A stretch of DNA of 64,000 nucleotides from Halobacteriovoraceae bacterium (GCA_002713145.1 PAVS01000002.1:1-64000); one strand, 5' to 3'. Shown: positions 9,576 to 19,531, counted from the stretch's first letter. Numbers and translations are program-made. Notes: generated by a model from the letters alone, not told the origin.

Positions 9576-11795
9576 TTATATCTTTTCTAGTGGAGCAAAT
9601 TTAACTAAAAATTTCTTGCGAGCTCCATCTTTAAATTTGATGACGACTTTTTCATCTTTATCAAAGCCTTCTACATCAATCACTTTCCCTTTTCCATAGA
9701 GTTGATGAGAGATCGAAGTGCCCTTGGGAAACTTATGCTCGTACACGGGTTCATTTACATATGTCACTTCCTCTTCGACATAATGAGTTTCTTGAGAAAA
9801 ATCAAAATCATCTTCGAACGCTTTATTGCGTTTAGATCTGACATTTTTCCAACTCTCCCACTCATAATAGTCTTCTGGTATCTCATCTATGAATCTCGAA
9901 GCACCATTAAAGCGAACACTTCCCCATAGCATACGCCCATGGGCAAAGCTAATATAAAGTCTTTTCATCGCTCGAGTCATAGCGACATAAAAAAGTCTTC
10001 TTTCTTCTTCAATAGCGAATTCACCTGCTTCAAGACTTTGATAAGAGGGGAAGATATTTTCTTCCATTCCACACACAAAGACATAATGGTATTCAAGTCC
10101 TTTAGAACCATGAATGGTCATCATCGAAACTTCCTGACCTTTGTTTTCCTCCTCCATTTCAGAGTCAAGGGTGATTGTCTCAAGAAAACCCAATAAGCTT
10201 GCTTGGGGGTCTAAATCTTGAAATTGTTTTATGGCCGTGAAGAGTTCTTCTAAGTTTTCAATTCGTCCAGCCGCTTCATAGGTTTTTTCACTTTCCAAGG
10301 ATTCATAGTATCCTGATTCGTGAAGGAGTTTTTCATAGATGAGAGCTGGGTCTTTTTTGTTTTCATCCATAATTTTGGCTTCATGAATAAGATGAACAAA
10401 CTGAGCCAAACCATTCCTTACTTTACTTGAAAGTTTGAGATAATTATAAGAGTCATAATCCTCAACAATAAGATTGATAATCTCCCATAAAGAGACCTCA
10501 AGCTTGATTGCTTCATCTTCAATTTTTCTTAATGTTCGCGCTCCAATACCTCTCGTGGGAGTGTTTATAATTCTCGTTAAAGCAAGTGAGTCTTTATCAT
10601 TAACGACAAGACGTAAGTAACAAAGGAGGTCTTTGACCTCTTTACGTTCATAGAACTTAATTCCGGCCACAACCTTATACGGAATTTTTTCCTTTCTCAA
10701 TGCATCTTCGATTTGTCTGGATTGAGCGTTGGTTCTGTAAAAAATAGCGATTTCTTTTTGTGAGACACCGGTCTGAACCAGTTTCTTTACTTCCTGACTC
10801 ACAAATTCTGCTTCAGCTCTGTCATCCTGGCATTCTACAATTTTAATCGAATCCCCTTGTTCATTATCAGTCCACAGCTCTTTACCTTTTCTTTGCTGAT
10901 TTTGAGAAATCACACAACTTGCCGCTTCGATGATATTCTTGCTTGAGCGATAATTTTGTTCAAGCTTGATGAGACTGGCATCGGGAAATATTTTTTCAAA
11001 GTCTAGAATATTTCTTATATCAGCGCCTCTCCATGAGTAAATAGACTGATCTTCATCCCCTACCACACAAATATTTTTTCGCTCGCGGGAGAGAAGATTA
11101 ATCAGTTTAAATTGCGCCCTATTTGTATCCTGATACTCATCAACCAAAAGATAATGAAATCTTTTTTGAAACCTTGCGAGTACTTCTGGGAAATTATCAA
11201 AGAGATTCAAAACTCCGGTGATCAATCCACCAAAATCGACTGCATTTGATTTATGTAATTCTGACTCATATTCTTTGTAAAAATCAAAAAAGAGATCGTC
11301 TTGATCTATTTCTTCTAAGACCTCTTCATCCTGACATTCTAAATAATGCCCTAGATTTTTTATACCATCGATATAATGTTGAACTTCATTCGGGTGAATT
11401 TCTCTTTGTGAAATCCCCCTTTTACCCAAAATAGCTTTGATAATACTTTTCGATTCTGAATTATCATAAATAGTGAAGTTTCGGCTAAGTCCTAGATACT
11501 GAGCTTCAGTACGGAGAACTCTGGCACAAAAAGAGTGAAAGGTCGTTATTTGAATGGCGCCAAGGTCTAGTTGGTTATCACTCATGACTCTTTCTCTCAT
11601 CTCACGAGCTGCTTTATTAGAAAATGTAACCGCCAAAATTCGAAAAGGGCTCACTTGTTTTTCATCTAATAAATATTGGATGCGGGAGACGAGAGTTCTC
11701 GTTTTTCCTGAACCTGCGCCGGCCAAGATCATCACGGGGCCATCTGTTTTTACCACCGCCTCTTTTTGAGATGTATTAAGATGTTCCAAGTTCAT
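9576..11795 (-). CDS. UvrD/PcrA-type DNA helicase
   Basis: A 739-residue superfamily 1A 3'-5' helicase. Motifs in order: LNTSQ with the Q-motif, Walker A GAGSGKT (26-32), TFSNKAAREM, Walker B LLVDEYQDT, SIYSWRGAD, the EQNYRSS block, MTIHGSKGLEY and VAMTRAMKRLY. The C-terminus (about 690-739) is the Tudor-like PcrA/UvrD domain (GKGKVIDVEG, then VKFAPLEK). Such enzymes unwind DNA in nucleotide excision and mismatch repair and strip RecA from DNA. Length fits PcrA/UvrD, not Rep. It starts 2 bases after the glmS stop (TAA-AA-ATG). Confidence 0.95.
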   Translation of the reverse strand: MNLEHLNTSQKEAVVKTDGPVMILAGAGSGKTRTLVSRIQYLLDEKQVSPFRILAVTFSNKAAREMRERVMSDNQLDLGAIQITTFHSFCARVLRTEAQYLGLSRNFTIYDNSESKSIIKAILGKRGISQREIHPNEVQHYIDGIKNLGHYLECQDEEVLEEIDQDDLFFDFYKEYESELHKSNAVDFGGLITGVLNLFDNFPEVLARFQKRFHYLLVDEYQDTNRAQFKLINLLSRERKNICVVGDEDQSIYSWRGADIRNILDFEKIFPDASLIKLEQNYRSSKNIIEAASCVISQNQQRKGKELWTDNEQGDSIKIVECQDDRAEAEFVSQEVKKLVQTGVSQKEIAIFYRTNAQSRQIEDALRKEKIPYKVVAGIKFYERKEVKDLLCYLRLVVNDKDSLALTRIINTPTRGIGARTLRKIEDEAIKLEVSLWEIINLIVEDYDSYNYLKLSSKVRNGLAQFVHLIHEAKIMDENKKDPALIYEKLLHESGYYESLESEKTYEAAGRIENLEELFTAIKQFQDLDPQASLLGFLETITLDSEMEEENKGQEVSMMTIHGSKGLEYHYVFVCGMEENIFPSYQSLEAGEFAIEEERRLFYVAMTRAMKRLYISFAHGRMLWGSVRFNGASRFIDEIPEDYYEWESWKNVRSKRNKAFEDDFDFSQETHYVEEEVTYVNEPVYEHKFPKGTSISHQLYGKGKVIDVEGFDKDEKVVIKFKDGARKKFLVKFAPLEKI

Positions 11796-11797
11796 TT

Positions 11798-13609
11798 TTA
11801 CTCGACTGTGACTGATTTCGCCAAATTTCTTGGCTTATCTATATCAGTCCCTTTAAGTTTAGCGATGTGATAGCTTAAAAGCTGCATAAAAACATTGCTA
11901 AGAAGTGGTTTGAGTTGATCTGTAGCTGCAAAGTCAATTCCAAAATAATAATCAGAAATTTCTTCTAATTCTTTATTGTCTTTTTCGCCTAAGAGTACCA
12001 TCACTCCCTTTCTGGCCTTCACTTCCTGAGCATTACTGATAGTTTTATCATAAAGATCTGGAGTCACAATCGCGATATTGACCATATTCTCATCGAAGAG
12101 GGCGATTGGACCATGCTTAAGTTCTCCCGAGGCATAACCTTCGGCATGGACATAGGCGATCTCTTTAAGTTTCAAGGCACCTTCTAGGGCAATAGGAAAC
12201 TGCTCCCCCCTGCCTGTGAAAATAAAACCTTTTTTCTGATAGATCTCTCTTGCGATGGCCATAATTTCTTCTTCGCGAGAAAGAATATCTTCCACACCTT
12301 GAGCTAACGAGGTTATTTCTTGTTTAATCTCTTCAAGATCAATTTTTTCACTTAAAGCACAAGTTAAAATATAGCCAACTAAGACTTGTTGAGTAAAAGC
12401 TTTCGTGCTGGCCACACCGATCTCAACACCAGCATGGATGAGGAAATTGGCATCACATTCCCTGAAGAGAGTTGACCCTTCAACATTGACAATAGAAACT
12501 GTTTTTAATCCAAAATCTTTACACAGTTCTTGGCAAGCGAGAGTGTCAGCAGTTTCACCCGACTGACTGATAAAAAGTCCTGCTTCAGTACGCTTGAGCA
12601 GCGGGTTTCTATAGCGAAACTCACTGGCAAACTCACAATTCACTCGCATGCGATTATTTTTTTCTAAAAAATTCTTTATTAAAAGTCCAGCGTGATAAGC
12701 TGTTCCACAACCTATGATATGAATAAAATTGATATCACTTCCTCTAAAGTTATAGAGAGCTTCAAGATTCTCTTTTTCAGTAATTTTATCATAGAGATGT
12801 CTGATAAGACTGGGCTGCTCATAAATTTCTTTATGCATAAAATGATCAAAGCGTCCCTTACTGACAATATTGAGATCCATTTGTTTTTCTTGAACTGTAT
12901 AATTTTTTGAAGGGGCTCCTTCAATATCATAGAAAGATATACCATGGGTTTTATTTGTATGATCTCCCACACATAAAATATTATCTTTAGGGAAGAATAT
13001 TTGAGTTGTAAAACCAACTAAAGCATAAGGATCTGAAGACACATATACTTCGTGAGAGTTTTCATTAATTCCACAAACCAGTGGGGCTGATTTTTTAATA
13101 GCGTAGATGAGATGTGAAGACTTATGAATGATAACGAAAGCTGAATTTCCTTTGACTTGCTTGAAGGTGTTTAAAATAGCTTGTTTAACCTCAGAGCATT
13201 TTTTATATTCAAGAGTTAGCAGATTAAGAAAACATTCTGAATCTGTTTCTGATTTAAATTCAAAATTTTCCTTTTTTAAATGCTCTCGTAACTCATTTGC
13301 GTTTTCAATAATACCATTGTGAACAATTGAAAATTCATCATTGGCATGAGGATGGGCATTGAGATCATTCACCTTACCATGGGTGGCCCAACGAGTGTGA
13401 CCAATCCCTATGCAAGAGCTAGGTTCTATTTCTTCAATGAGTTTTTTTAGGTTTTCAAGTTTTCCTTCTTTTTTAAGAATTTTGAGTTCACCCTCAACTT
13501 GATAACTTATACCTGCCGAGTCGTAGCCTCGGTACTCGAGTCTTGATAACCCTTCAATAATTGGATGTATTGCGTCAGAATGACCGCTAAATCCTACTAT
13601 GCCACACAT
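11798..13609 (-). CDS. glmS: Glutamine-fructose-6-phosphate aminotransferase
   Basis: A 603-residue enzyme making glucosamine-6-phosphate from fructose-6-phosphate and glutamine, the first step to peptidoglycan and LPS amino sugars. The N-terminus is MCGIVGF, whose Cys2 becomes the glutaminase nucleophile after Met removal. The glutaminase domain continues through TRWATHG and NAHPH. The C-terminal half has two SIS domains (CGTAYHAG, SQSGETADT, STKAFTQQ) and the usual tail ending AKSVTVE. It lies directly downstream of glmU, so two steps of UDP-GlcNAc synthesis are co-expressed. I saw no glmS ribozyme in the 40 bases upstream. Confidence 0.97.
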   Translation of the reverse strand: MCGIVGFSGHSDAIHPIIEGLSRLEYRGYDSAGISYQVEGELKILKKEGKLENLKKLIEEIEPSSCIGIGHTRWATHGKVNDLNAHPHANDEFSIVHNGIIENANELREHLKKENFEFKSETDSECFLNLLTLEYKKCSEVKQAILNTFKQVKGNSAFVIIHKSSHLIYAIKKSAPLVCGINENSHEVYVSSDPYALVGFTTQIFFPKDNILCVGDHTNKTHGISFYDIEGAPSKNYTVQEKQMDLNIVSKGRFDHFMHKEIYEQPSLIRHLYDKITEKENLEALYNFRGSDINFIHIIGCGTAYHAGLLIKNFLEKNNRMRVNCEFASEFRYRNPLLKRTEAGLFISQSGETADTLACQELCKDFGLKTVSIVNVEGSTLFRECDANFLIHAGVEIGVASTKAFTQQVLVGYILTCALSEKIDLEEIKQEITSLAQGVEDILSREEEIMAIAREIYQKKGFIFTGRGEQFPIALEGALKLKEIAYVHAEGYASGELKHGPIALFDENMVNIAIVTPDLYDKTISNAQEVKARKGVMVLLGEKDNKELEEISDYYFGIDFAATDQLKPLLSNVFMQLLSYHIAKLKGTDIDKPRNLAKSVTVE

Positions 13610-13649
13610 AGTGATTCCCCTTGTTTAACAGGAATTTACAGTACCATTT

Positions 13650-15047
13650 TTACTTTTTTTTGAGAAATCTTTTGGCCATATCTTCTTTAGTGGTCTGACG
13701 CTCCCTTGCAATAGCAAAGGCATTGTCTGGGACGTCCTTATTGATAGTTGAGCCGGAACCAATATAAGCGTTATCACCTATGCTGAGTGGGGCAATGGTT
13801 TGTACATCGCTGCCAATAAACGAGTTCTTACCTATAATTGTTTGATGCTTCTGTGCACCATCATAATTACAAGTAATAAAGCCGCAACCAATATTCGTGT
13901 TTTCACCTATTTGAGCATCCCCTACATAACTCAAATGCGAAACCTTAGCCCCTTTATCAAGCTGGGCTTTTTTCGTTTCAACAAAATTACCAATTTTACA
14001 CTGGTCTCCAATCTTGGTTCCTTCTCTTAGACGGGCCATAGGTCCGACTTGAGTGTGGTTTCCAATATGAGCTGACTCACAATAACTGTTGGCGCGAATC
14101 ACACTATTATCTAGCACTACTGTATTTTTTAAAACCACACCTGATTCAATAATACAGTTTTGACCAATTTTAGTTTGCCCTATCAGTGTGGTGTGTGGGT
14201 AGATAATCGACTCTCTCCCAACCTCAACAGAAGATTCAATATATTGACTAGAAGTTTTTTTAACTATGACACCTGATCTTTGAAGCTTTCGAATAGCTCT
14301 TGCAGAAAGTATTTCTTCCGCGAGCTCAAGCTGAACGAGATCATTAACCCCTAAAAATAAATTTTCATCTTCAAAAAGCTCAGCGCTTACATTTCTATCT
14401 TTCTTCAATAAATCTGTGAGATAAAACTCTCCAGACTTATTATTTGTATCAAGACTATCAATATGGGAGCGAAGATATTGGGTTTTAAATATATAAAGAG
14501 CGGCATTCACTTCTTTGATGGCAAGCTCACCATCACTAGCATCTTTATGCTCTACAATAGAAAATCCTTTTTCACCTCTCACTATTCTCCCCAGCCCAGT
14601 AGGATCAGTGGCCATAAAGGTGGCAGCAACAGCTTCTAGATCATTCCTCTTTAAACGACTATAGAGTGAGAAGAAAATATCTTGAGTTAACAAAGGTGTG
14701 TCTGCGCACACAACAAGGGTGTTTTTATTCTTTAAAGCTTGTTGGTTATTTTCAAAAAAGGTTTGCACCGCGTGCCCTGTCCCCAATTGTTCTTTTTGAT
14801 GGATAAAGTTGATTTTGAGGTTAGGAAAATTTTTTTCTATACTTTTTTGGACTAAATCTTTTTCATGCCCCACGATGACATTAAAGTCAGCTTGTAAGTT
14901 TTGATCCTGAGAAAAAGAGTCCAGCTCTTCTATAACGTACTCAACCAAAGTTTTCCCAAGGGCTTTACACAAAGGCTTTGGAGTATTTATCTTAAGTCTT
15001 GTTCCCTTGCCAGCAGCAAGTATTACTATATTAAAACCGTCAGACAT
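13650..15047 (-). CDS. glmU: Bifunctional UDP-GlcNAc pyrophosphorylase/acetyltransferase
   Basis: A 465-residue enzyme that acetylates glucosamine-1-phosphate and then adds UMP to give UDP-GlcNAc. The N-terminal Rossmann domain shows ILAAGKGTRL (residues 10-19), KPLCKALG and ADTPLLT. From about residue 250 left-handed beta-helix hexapeptides (IG/VG every six residues) run to the C-terminus and include CGFITCNYDG and the acetyl-CoA site around IGSDVQTIAP. Length fits full GlmU (about 450-460). It is the first gene of the seven-gene minus-strand run; glmM is not in the window. Confidence 0.97.
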   Translation of the reverse strand: MSDGFNIVILAAGKGTRLKINTPKPLCKALGKTLVEYVIEELDSFSQDQNLQADFNVIVGHEKDLVQKSIEKNFPNLKINFIHQKEQLGTGHAVQTFFENNQQALKNKNTLVVCADTPLLTQDIFFSLYSRLKRNDLEAVAATFMATDPTGLGRIVRGEKGFSIVEHKDASDGELAIKEVNAALYIFKTQYLRSHIDSLDTNNKSGEFYLTDLLKKDRNVSAELFEDENLFLGVNDLVQLELAEEILSARAIRKLQRSGVIVKKTSSQYIESSVEVGRESIIYPHTTLIGQTKIGQNCIIESGVVLKNTVVLDNSVIRANSYCESAHIGNHTQVGPMARLREGTKIGDQCKIGNFVETKKAQLDKGAKVSHLSYVGDAQIGENTNIGCGFITCNYDGAQKHQTIIGKNSFIGSDVQTIAPLSIGDNAYIGSGSTINKDVPDNAFAIARERQTTKEDMAKRFLKKK

Positions 15048-15249
15048 TTAAACACCAATCATTTAGAAACGGCAAAGTTTACCGTTTTAGTTTTCTTAAA
15101 TCATATCAAATCAAGCACTTATTGAAACCCAAAAAACACTGCAAGAGGAAAAATTTTCGAAAAAAGTGTAAAGATTGATTTCATACACCCGAAAAGTTAA
15201 AGGCAAACGGAATTGTATTTGCGTTCAAATTAAGTTGGAGGAACAGGCT

Positions 15250-17682
15250 ATGGCAATTAACTATGAAGGCGAGAACGTTGGGTTTTCAGACACACTACCC
15301 CTTTTACCAATTAGGGACCTCGTTATTTACCCCTTCATGATTCAACCTCTTTATGTAGGAAGAGAGTCATCAAAAAAAGCAATCGAAGCAGCAATCAATC
15401 ATTACGATGAAAAAATTATTCTCGTCAGCCAAAAGGATATTCAAACCGAAAATCCAACTCCTGATGAAATATACAATCTCGGAACTATTTCTAATATCGT
15501 TCGCATGAGATCACTTCCAGATGGGCGATTCAAAATTTTAGTTCAAGGTATAGCCAAAGCCAGAATCACCAACTATGACCAAACACAACCTTATAATTTA
15601 GTTAAAATTGAAGAAGTTAAAAATAGTGAAGTCACAGCTCCCAAGGCGAGTATTGAAGCTCACATGAGAACAGTGAGAGACACTCTAGAACAAGTGATCA
15701 ATCAAGGAAAAGTACTTTCTCCTGATATCCTTATTATACTAGAAGAAATAGAAGATCCATGTCGATTTGCTGATGTCGTTTCTGCGAATTTAAATTTGAA
15801 AGCTGAGCAAGCTCAAGACATCCTAGAGACTCTTGACCCTGTTGAGCGTTTAAACAAATTAACAGATATTCTCAACAGAGAATTACAGATCATAGCCTAT
15901 CAAAACAAACTTAAATCTTCGACAACCGAAGAAATTTCAAAAACTCAAAAAGAATATTTTCTCAGAGAGCAAATTAAGCAAATGAAAAATGAGCTAGGTG
16001 AAGAAGATGTTCAAGATGAATTTGGAGAAATAAGAGAAAAGCTAGTCAGTAAAAAAATGCCTGAGCAAGTTGAAAAAGAAGCGCTTAAGCAACTTGCTAG
16101 ATTAGAAAGAATGCATCCAGACTCAAGTGAATCAAGCACCCTTCGCACTTACCTTGAGTGGATGACTGATCTTCCATGGACAGAAGAGTCTGATGAAATC
16201 TCTGATCTCGAATATGCCACAAAAGTACTTAATAAAGACCATTTTGATTTAAGTAAAATAAAAGAAAGAATCCTCGAGCATCTTGCCGTTAGATCCCTTA
16301 AGGGAGGAAAAGTTCGAGGGCCTATATTATGTTTTGCAGGACCTCCAGGTGTAGGAAAGACTTCCCTTGGTAAATCCATTGCGAAAGCAACTGGTAGAGA
16401 ATTTGTCAGAATCAGCCTTGGGGGTGTGAAAGATGAATCTGAAATCAGAGGGCATAGAAGAACTTATGTAGGAGCGATGCCTGGACGTTTCATTCAGGGC
16501 ATGAAGCAGGCGAAAACCAACAATCCCGTCATCATGCTAGATGAAATCGATAAATTGGGTTCAGATTATAAAGGAGATCCTTCTAGTGCCTTACTCGAAG
16601 TTCTTGATCCTGAACAAAATTATAATTTTAGAGATCATTATTTAAATGTTCCTTATGATTTATCGAACGTTATGTTTGTAGCCACGGCGAATGTTTTAGA
16701 AAATATTCCAGGGCCACTTCGAGATAGAATGGAAGTCATCAATCTTGCGGGTTACACCCAAGAACAAAAGCTTGAAATCTCTAAGCAATACCTTATCCCT
16801 AAACAAATGGATGAAAATGGTATTACAAACGACCATATCGAATTTCATGATGAAGGTGTTATCTCAGTCATTGATGGTTTTACCAGAGAAGCAGGGCTGA
16901 GAAATCTCGAACGACAAATTGGCTCGCTTTGTAGAAAAGTAGCTAAGAAAATAGCCACAGGTCATGAAGCCAAAACTCATATTTTGGGAGAAACAGTAGA
17001 GAACTTACTTGGTCCTGCTATGTATTCTAAAGAAGATGGCAAAGAGTATGATGAAGTGGGAGTAGCCACAGGTCTTGCTTGGACCGCAGCAGGTGGTGAA
17101 ATTCTTTTCATCGAAGCCACCAAAATGAAAGGGCGAGGCATCACCCTTACAGGTCAACTAGGCGATGTAATGAAAGAGTCAGCTCAAGCTGCCTTTGGAT
17201 ATATTCGCAGTAATTGTCACCGCCTGGGGATAGCTGAAGAAATTTTTGATGAATTTGAAGTTCATATTCACCTTCCAGCCGGAGCTATACCTAAAGATGG
17301 ACCAAGTGCGGGAATCACTCTGGCCACGACTATTGTATCAGTGCTCACAGGAACTCTCGTAAGCAAAGATATAGCCATGACCGGTGAGATAACATTAACT
17401 GGAAAAGTTTTACCAGTCGGTGGAGTGAAAGAAAAAGCCCTTGCCGCTATGAGAACTGGTATTGAGACTATAATCATTCCTTGGAAAAACCAGAAAGACT
17501 TGGCTGATATACCAGCAGAGTTTAGGAAAAAGTTAAACTTTGTTCCGGTTAAAAATATCAAAGATGTTTTAGAGATAGCAATACTTGACTGGGAACCTCA
17601 TCTTAAAAGATACAAAGAGGAAGCTAAATCAAAACACAAAACAACCAATCATAGAAAATCAACGCCTCCAATGGCCGCTTAA
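15250..17682 (+). CDS. lon: ATP-dependent Lon protease (first copy)
   Basis: An 810-residue Lon. The N-terminal substrate domain begins LPLLPIRDLVIYP, the AAA+ module has Walker A GPPGVGKT (about residues 364-371) and Walker B VIMLDEIDKLG, and the protease has the Ser/Lys dyad in PKDGPSAG (S686) and GGVKEK (K727). It degrades misfolded and regulatory proteins. I placed the start at the ATG at 15250 because GGAGG (15237-15241) precedes it by eight bases and MAINYEGENV leads straight into the domain; an in-frame start 75 bases upstream is unlikely. A second lon lies at the right edge. A strong terminator follows. Confidence 0.97.
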   Translation: MAINYEGENVGFSDTLPLLPIRDLVIYPFMIQPLYVGRESSKKAIEAAINHYDEKIILVSQKDIQTENPTPDEIYNLGTISNIVRMRSLPDGRFKILVQGIAKARITNYDQTQPYNLVKIEEVKNSEVTAPKASIEAHMRTVRDTLEQVINQGKVLSPDILIILEEIEDPCRFADVVSANLNLKAEQAQDILETLDPVERLNKLTDILNRELQIIAYQNKLKSSTTEEISKTQKEYFLREQIKQMKNELGEEDVQDEFGEIREKLVSKKMPEQVEKEALKQLARLERMHPDSSESSTLRTYLEWMTDLPWTEESDEISDLEYATKVLNKDHFDLSKIKERILEHLAVRSLKGGKVRGPILCFAGPPGVGKTSLGKSIAKATGREFVRISLGGVKDESEIRGHRRTYVGAMPGRFIQGMKQAKTNNPVIMLDEIDKLGSDYKGDPSSALLEVLDPEQNYNFRDHYLNVPYDLSNVMFVATANVLENIPGPLRDRMEVINLAGYTQEQKLEISKQYLIPKQMDENGITNDHIEFHDEGVISVIDGFTREAGLRNLERQIGSLCRKVAKKIATGHEAKTHILGETVENLLGPAMYSKEDGKEYDEVGVATGLAWTAAGGEILFIEATKMKGRGITLTGQLGDVMKESAQAAFGYIRSNCHRLGIAEEIFDEFEVHIHLPAGAIPKDGPSAGITLATTIVSVLTGTLVSKDIAMTGEITLTGKVLPVGGVKEKALAAMRTGIETIIIPWKNQKDLADIPAEFRKKLNFVPVKNIKDVLEIAILDWEPHLKRYKEEAKSKHKTTNHRKSTPPMAA

Positions 17683-17686
17683 AAAT

Positions 17687-17716
17687 AAGGAGATCATTTG
17701 ATCTCCTTTTTTTTTT
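17687..17716 (+). terminator. Rho-independent terminator after lon
   Basis: A 10-bp stem AAGGAGATCA/TGATCTCCTT with a two-base loop is followed by a long T-run. It ends the lon transcript just before the receiver-domain gene. Confidence 0.85.
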
Positions 17717-17754
17717 ATTTTATTTAGCCAATTAATTCGATACAATTTTAATGC

Positions 17755-18153
17755 ATGGATTCATTTAATAAGAAAGACATAAGAATTCTTATCGTCGACG
17801 ATTCTGATTTTTCGAGAACTCAAATAGCAGGAATGCTGAGTGAGTATAATGTAGTAGGAGAAGTTGCCAGTGCTAAAGAAGCGATTTCTATCCTCGCCGA
17901 TACCACTGTTCACCTGGCCATAGTAGATATTGTTATGCCAGAAGTAAGTGGAATAGAGTTAGCTGATTATATCTCTACAAATTACGACAAAGTCGCCATT
18001 ATAATGATCTCATCTCTTGGCCAAGAAAACATCATTATTGATTCCATCTCTGCTGGAGCGAGTGATTTTTTACAAAAACCTATTAAGAGTAAAAACCTCA
18101 TCTCCTCAATCGACAAACTGACAGAAAAAATCATAAGAGAAAAAGAAGGTTAA
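17755..18153 (+). CDS. CheY-like single-domain response regulator
   Basis: A 132-residue stand-alone receiver domain. Visible are the acidic pair in LIVDDSDFSR (D15, D16), the phosphoacceptor aspartate in AIVDIVMPE, the conserved serine in MISSLG and the lysine in FLQKPI. Without an output domain it should signal by protein contact, as CheY does at the motor. It stands directly before a CheX-like gene whose start follows its stop by one base, so the pair probably forms a phosphorelay switch plus its phosphatase. No kinase gene lies nearby. Confidence 0.93.
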   Translation: MDSFNKKDIRILIVDDSDFSRTQIAGMLSEYNVVGEVASAKEAISILADTTVHLAIVDIVMPEVSGIELADYISTNYDKVAIIMISSLGQENIIIDSISAGASDFLQKPIKSKNLISSIDKLTEKIIREKEG

Positions 18154-18154
18154 T

Positions 18155-18649
18155 TTGCAACTTATACCTAATCAAAAAGAATTTTACACGAATGACTGGC
18201 TCTTAACACTAAATCAAATTGAGTTAAGTGAGCTGGATATCTACCATCAAGCTTTTTTGGAGCAAAGCTCCCCCTTTATCCTCTCTCAAAACCTTCACTC
18301 TAAAACAACGAATGAAATGGGTGTGAGGTTTCATTTAGTTGGTGAAATTAAAGGTGAAGTCATTTGCTTACTCGATCTCTATGACAAAAAAACGAAAACA
18401 GCTTCTGCTAATTTTTTAAAAGCTCTTTTTGTGGAGAGCATGAATATTCTTTTGGGACAAATGATGACTCAGGTCCAATCAAAAGCCAAAAAGAAACTTA
18501 TTCTCTCTCACCCTCATTTTCTAGAAAAAATGAGCGCCTTGAACTTTCAAAACACTGATTCAGCTATGAGCACTGGATATAAACTTATCACAGCCCATGA
18601 AGAATATGACTGTAGAATCATCATTCAATTAGAAAAGGATAATAAATGA
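18155..18649 (+). CDS. CheX/CheC-like phosphatase candidate
   Basis: A 164-residue protein that by pattern resembles the CheC/CheX family, which dephosphorylates CheY-P. The feature that decides is ESMN at residues 94-97, matching the family's ExxN catalytic motif, in a helix after a strand pair (KGEVICLLDLY). Only one ExxN helix is clear, as in CheX. The start is a TTG with AGAAGG five bases upstream, inside a TAA-T-TTG junction with the receiver gene, which argues for coupled translation. Similarity is distant, so the role rests on motif plus neighbour. Confidence 0.65.
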   Translation: MQLIPNQKEFYTNDWLLTLNQIELSELDIYHQAFLEQSSPFILSQNLHSKTTNEMGVRFHLVGEIKGEVICLLDLYDKKTKTASANFLKALFVESMNILLGQMMTQVQSKAKKKLILSHPHFLEKMSALNFQNTDSAMSTGYKLITAHEEYDCRIIIQLEKDNK

Positions 18650-18981
18650 TCGGAATAATTTTTAAATCAAGCCTTGCCTTTATCGTTTCTTTTTTACTTC
18701 TTTCTTTTCATATTAACAATAAGTCCGTCTTTGCCCATTTAACAGAGGTCGTGGGGCCGGTGGGAAAAGATGTCCAAAAATCACTTACAAAAAGCGTGAA
18801 ACGCAGTATGTCTCAATCTTCTGATATTGGTCGTGAGTTTTTTGACAATGCCGAGCCTAAATATATGGACCATGTGAAGAGCAAGCGCAGTTCAACAAAT
18901 GCAAATAACGGGGAAATGATTTTAGAAAAATTAGAACAAGAAGATATTAACGAATTAGATAAAATCATTAATAATAACTAA
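18646..18981 (+). CDS. Small secreted or membrane-anchored hypothetical protein
   Basis: A 111-residue protein overlapping the previous gene by 4 bases (ATGA). Residues 4-24 are hydrophobic (LAFIVSFLLLSF) and end near VFAHL, so it has a signal peptide or anchor. The rest is polar and charged, with a KR/S-rich middle and an acidic end. I recognise no family. Its tight coupling to the receiver/CheX pair suggests a shared transcript, not necessarily a shared function. Confidence 0.65.
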   Translation: MIGIIFKSSLAFIVSFLLLSFHINNKSVFAHLTEVVGPVGKDVQKSLTKSVKRSMSQSSDIGREFFDNAEPKYMDHVKSKRSSTNANNGEMILEKLEQEDINELDKIINNN

Positions 18982-18987
18982 AACGAA

Positions 18988-19025
18988 AAAATGCGAAGAA
19001 GGATCTATTCTCTTCTTCGCATTTC
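18988..19025 (+). terminator. Bidirectional terminator
   Basis: The 11-bp perfect inverted repeat ATGCGAAGAAG/CTTCTTCGCAT (18991-19001 and 19012-19022) is flanked by A-rich and T-containing sequence. It lies between the convergent genes ending at 18981 and 19052 and can serve both. Confidence 0.75.
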
Positions 19026-19051
19026 AGAAATTTGGAATCTAAATTTTTTTC

Positions 19052-19234
19052 TTAACCTTCTTGTTGAACTGTTGATGAATCAGCTTGCTCACCTGTAGAA
19101 GAATCACCATCTAAGGCTTTCACAATTCTTTCTCCACAATCAGCACCCGCTGAATCCGCCATATTTTCTCCTTCAGCAAATACAGCTGTAGAAGCCAACA
19201 TAGAAACGATCATTAAAATTAATAGTTTTTTCAT
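19052..19234 (-). CDS. Tiny secreted acidic peptide A
   Basis: A 60-residue protein beginning MKKLLILMIV with a clear signal peptide cut after VFA. The mature part is about 40 residues, acidic, Ser/Thr/Gln-rich, with one cysteine (GADCGER), ending VQQEG. I chose the ATG at 19234 because AGGAGAG precedes it; a longer in-frame reading to 19279 has no ribosome site. It resembles the peptide at 19561-19737 at both ends (MKKLL and Q/E-QEG). The function is unknown. Confidence 0.65.
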   Translation of the reverse strand: MKKLLILMIVSMLASTAVFAEGENMADSAGADCGERIVKALDGDSSTGEQADSSTVQQEG

Positions 19235-19501
19235 ACACTCTCTCCTAGGTTTAACTATTGTACTCTTTATTATGCACAAGCTGTGCCAAACTCTTCATTA
19301 TCTAAACCACTGTTTTCTCATTATTTGCTATGATAAAACTGTTTAAACTTTAAACACTGTATAAAATTAATTCATAAGTGTTGTTCGCTTTAGGTAACTA
19401 TGAATAGATATGCAGTTGTTATGCCAGGATAGAGTCAGTGTTTATAGGGCTTTAGGGAGATGCAAGAGTGTTGAATATTGAACGTTGCTTAGAAATAAGA
19501 C

Positions 19502-19531
19502 AAAAAAAACCGCAGAACAAGTCTGCGGTTT
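19502..19531 (-). terminator. Terminator after micropeptide B
   Basis: The stem AACCGCAGA/TCTGCGGTT with a five-base loop is followed on the minus strand by eight Ts. It should end the transcript coming from 19737 and possibly from the RHS gene, and separates it from micropeptide A. Confidence 0.8.

Noticed and set aside
12712-13017. A 101-residue frame inside glmS
   Set aside because: It is on the same strand in another frame inside a fully conserved enzyme gene.
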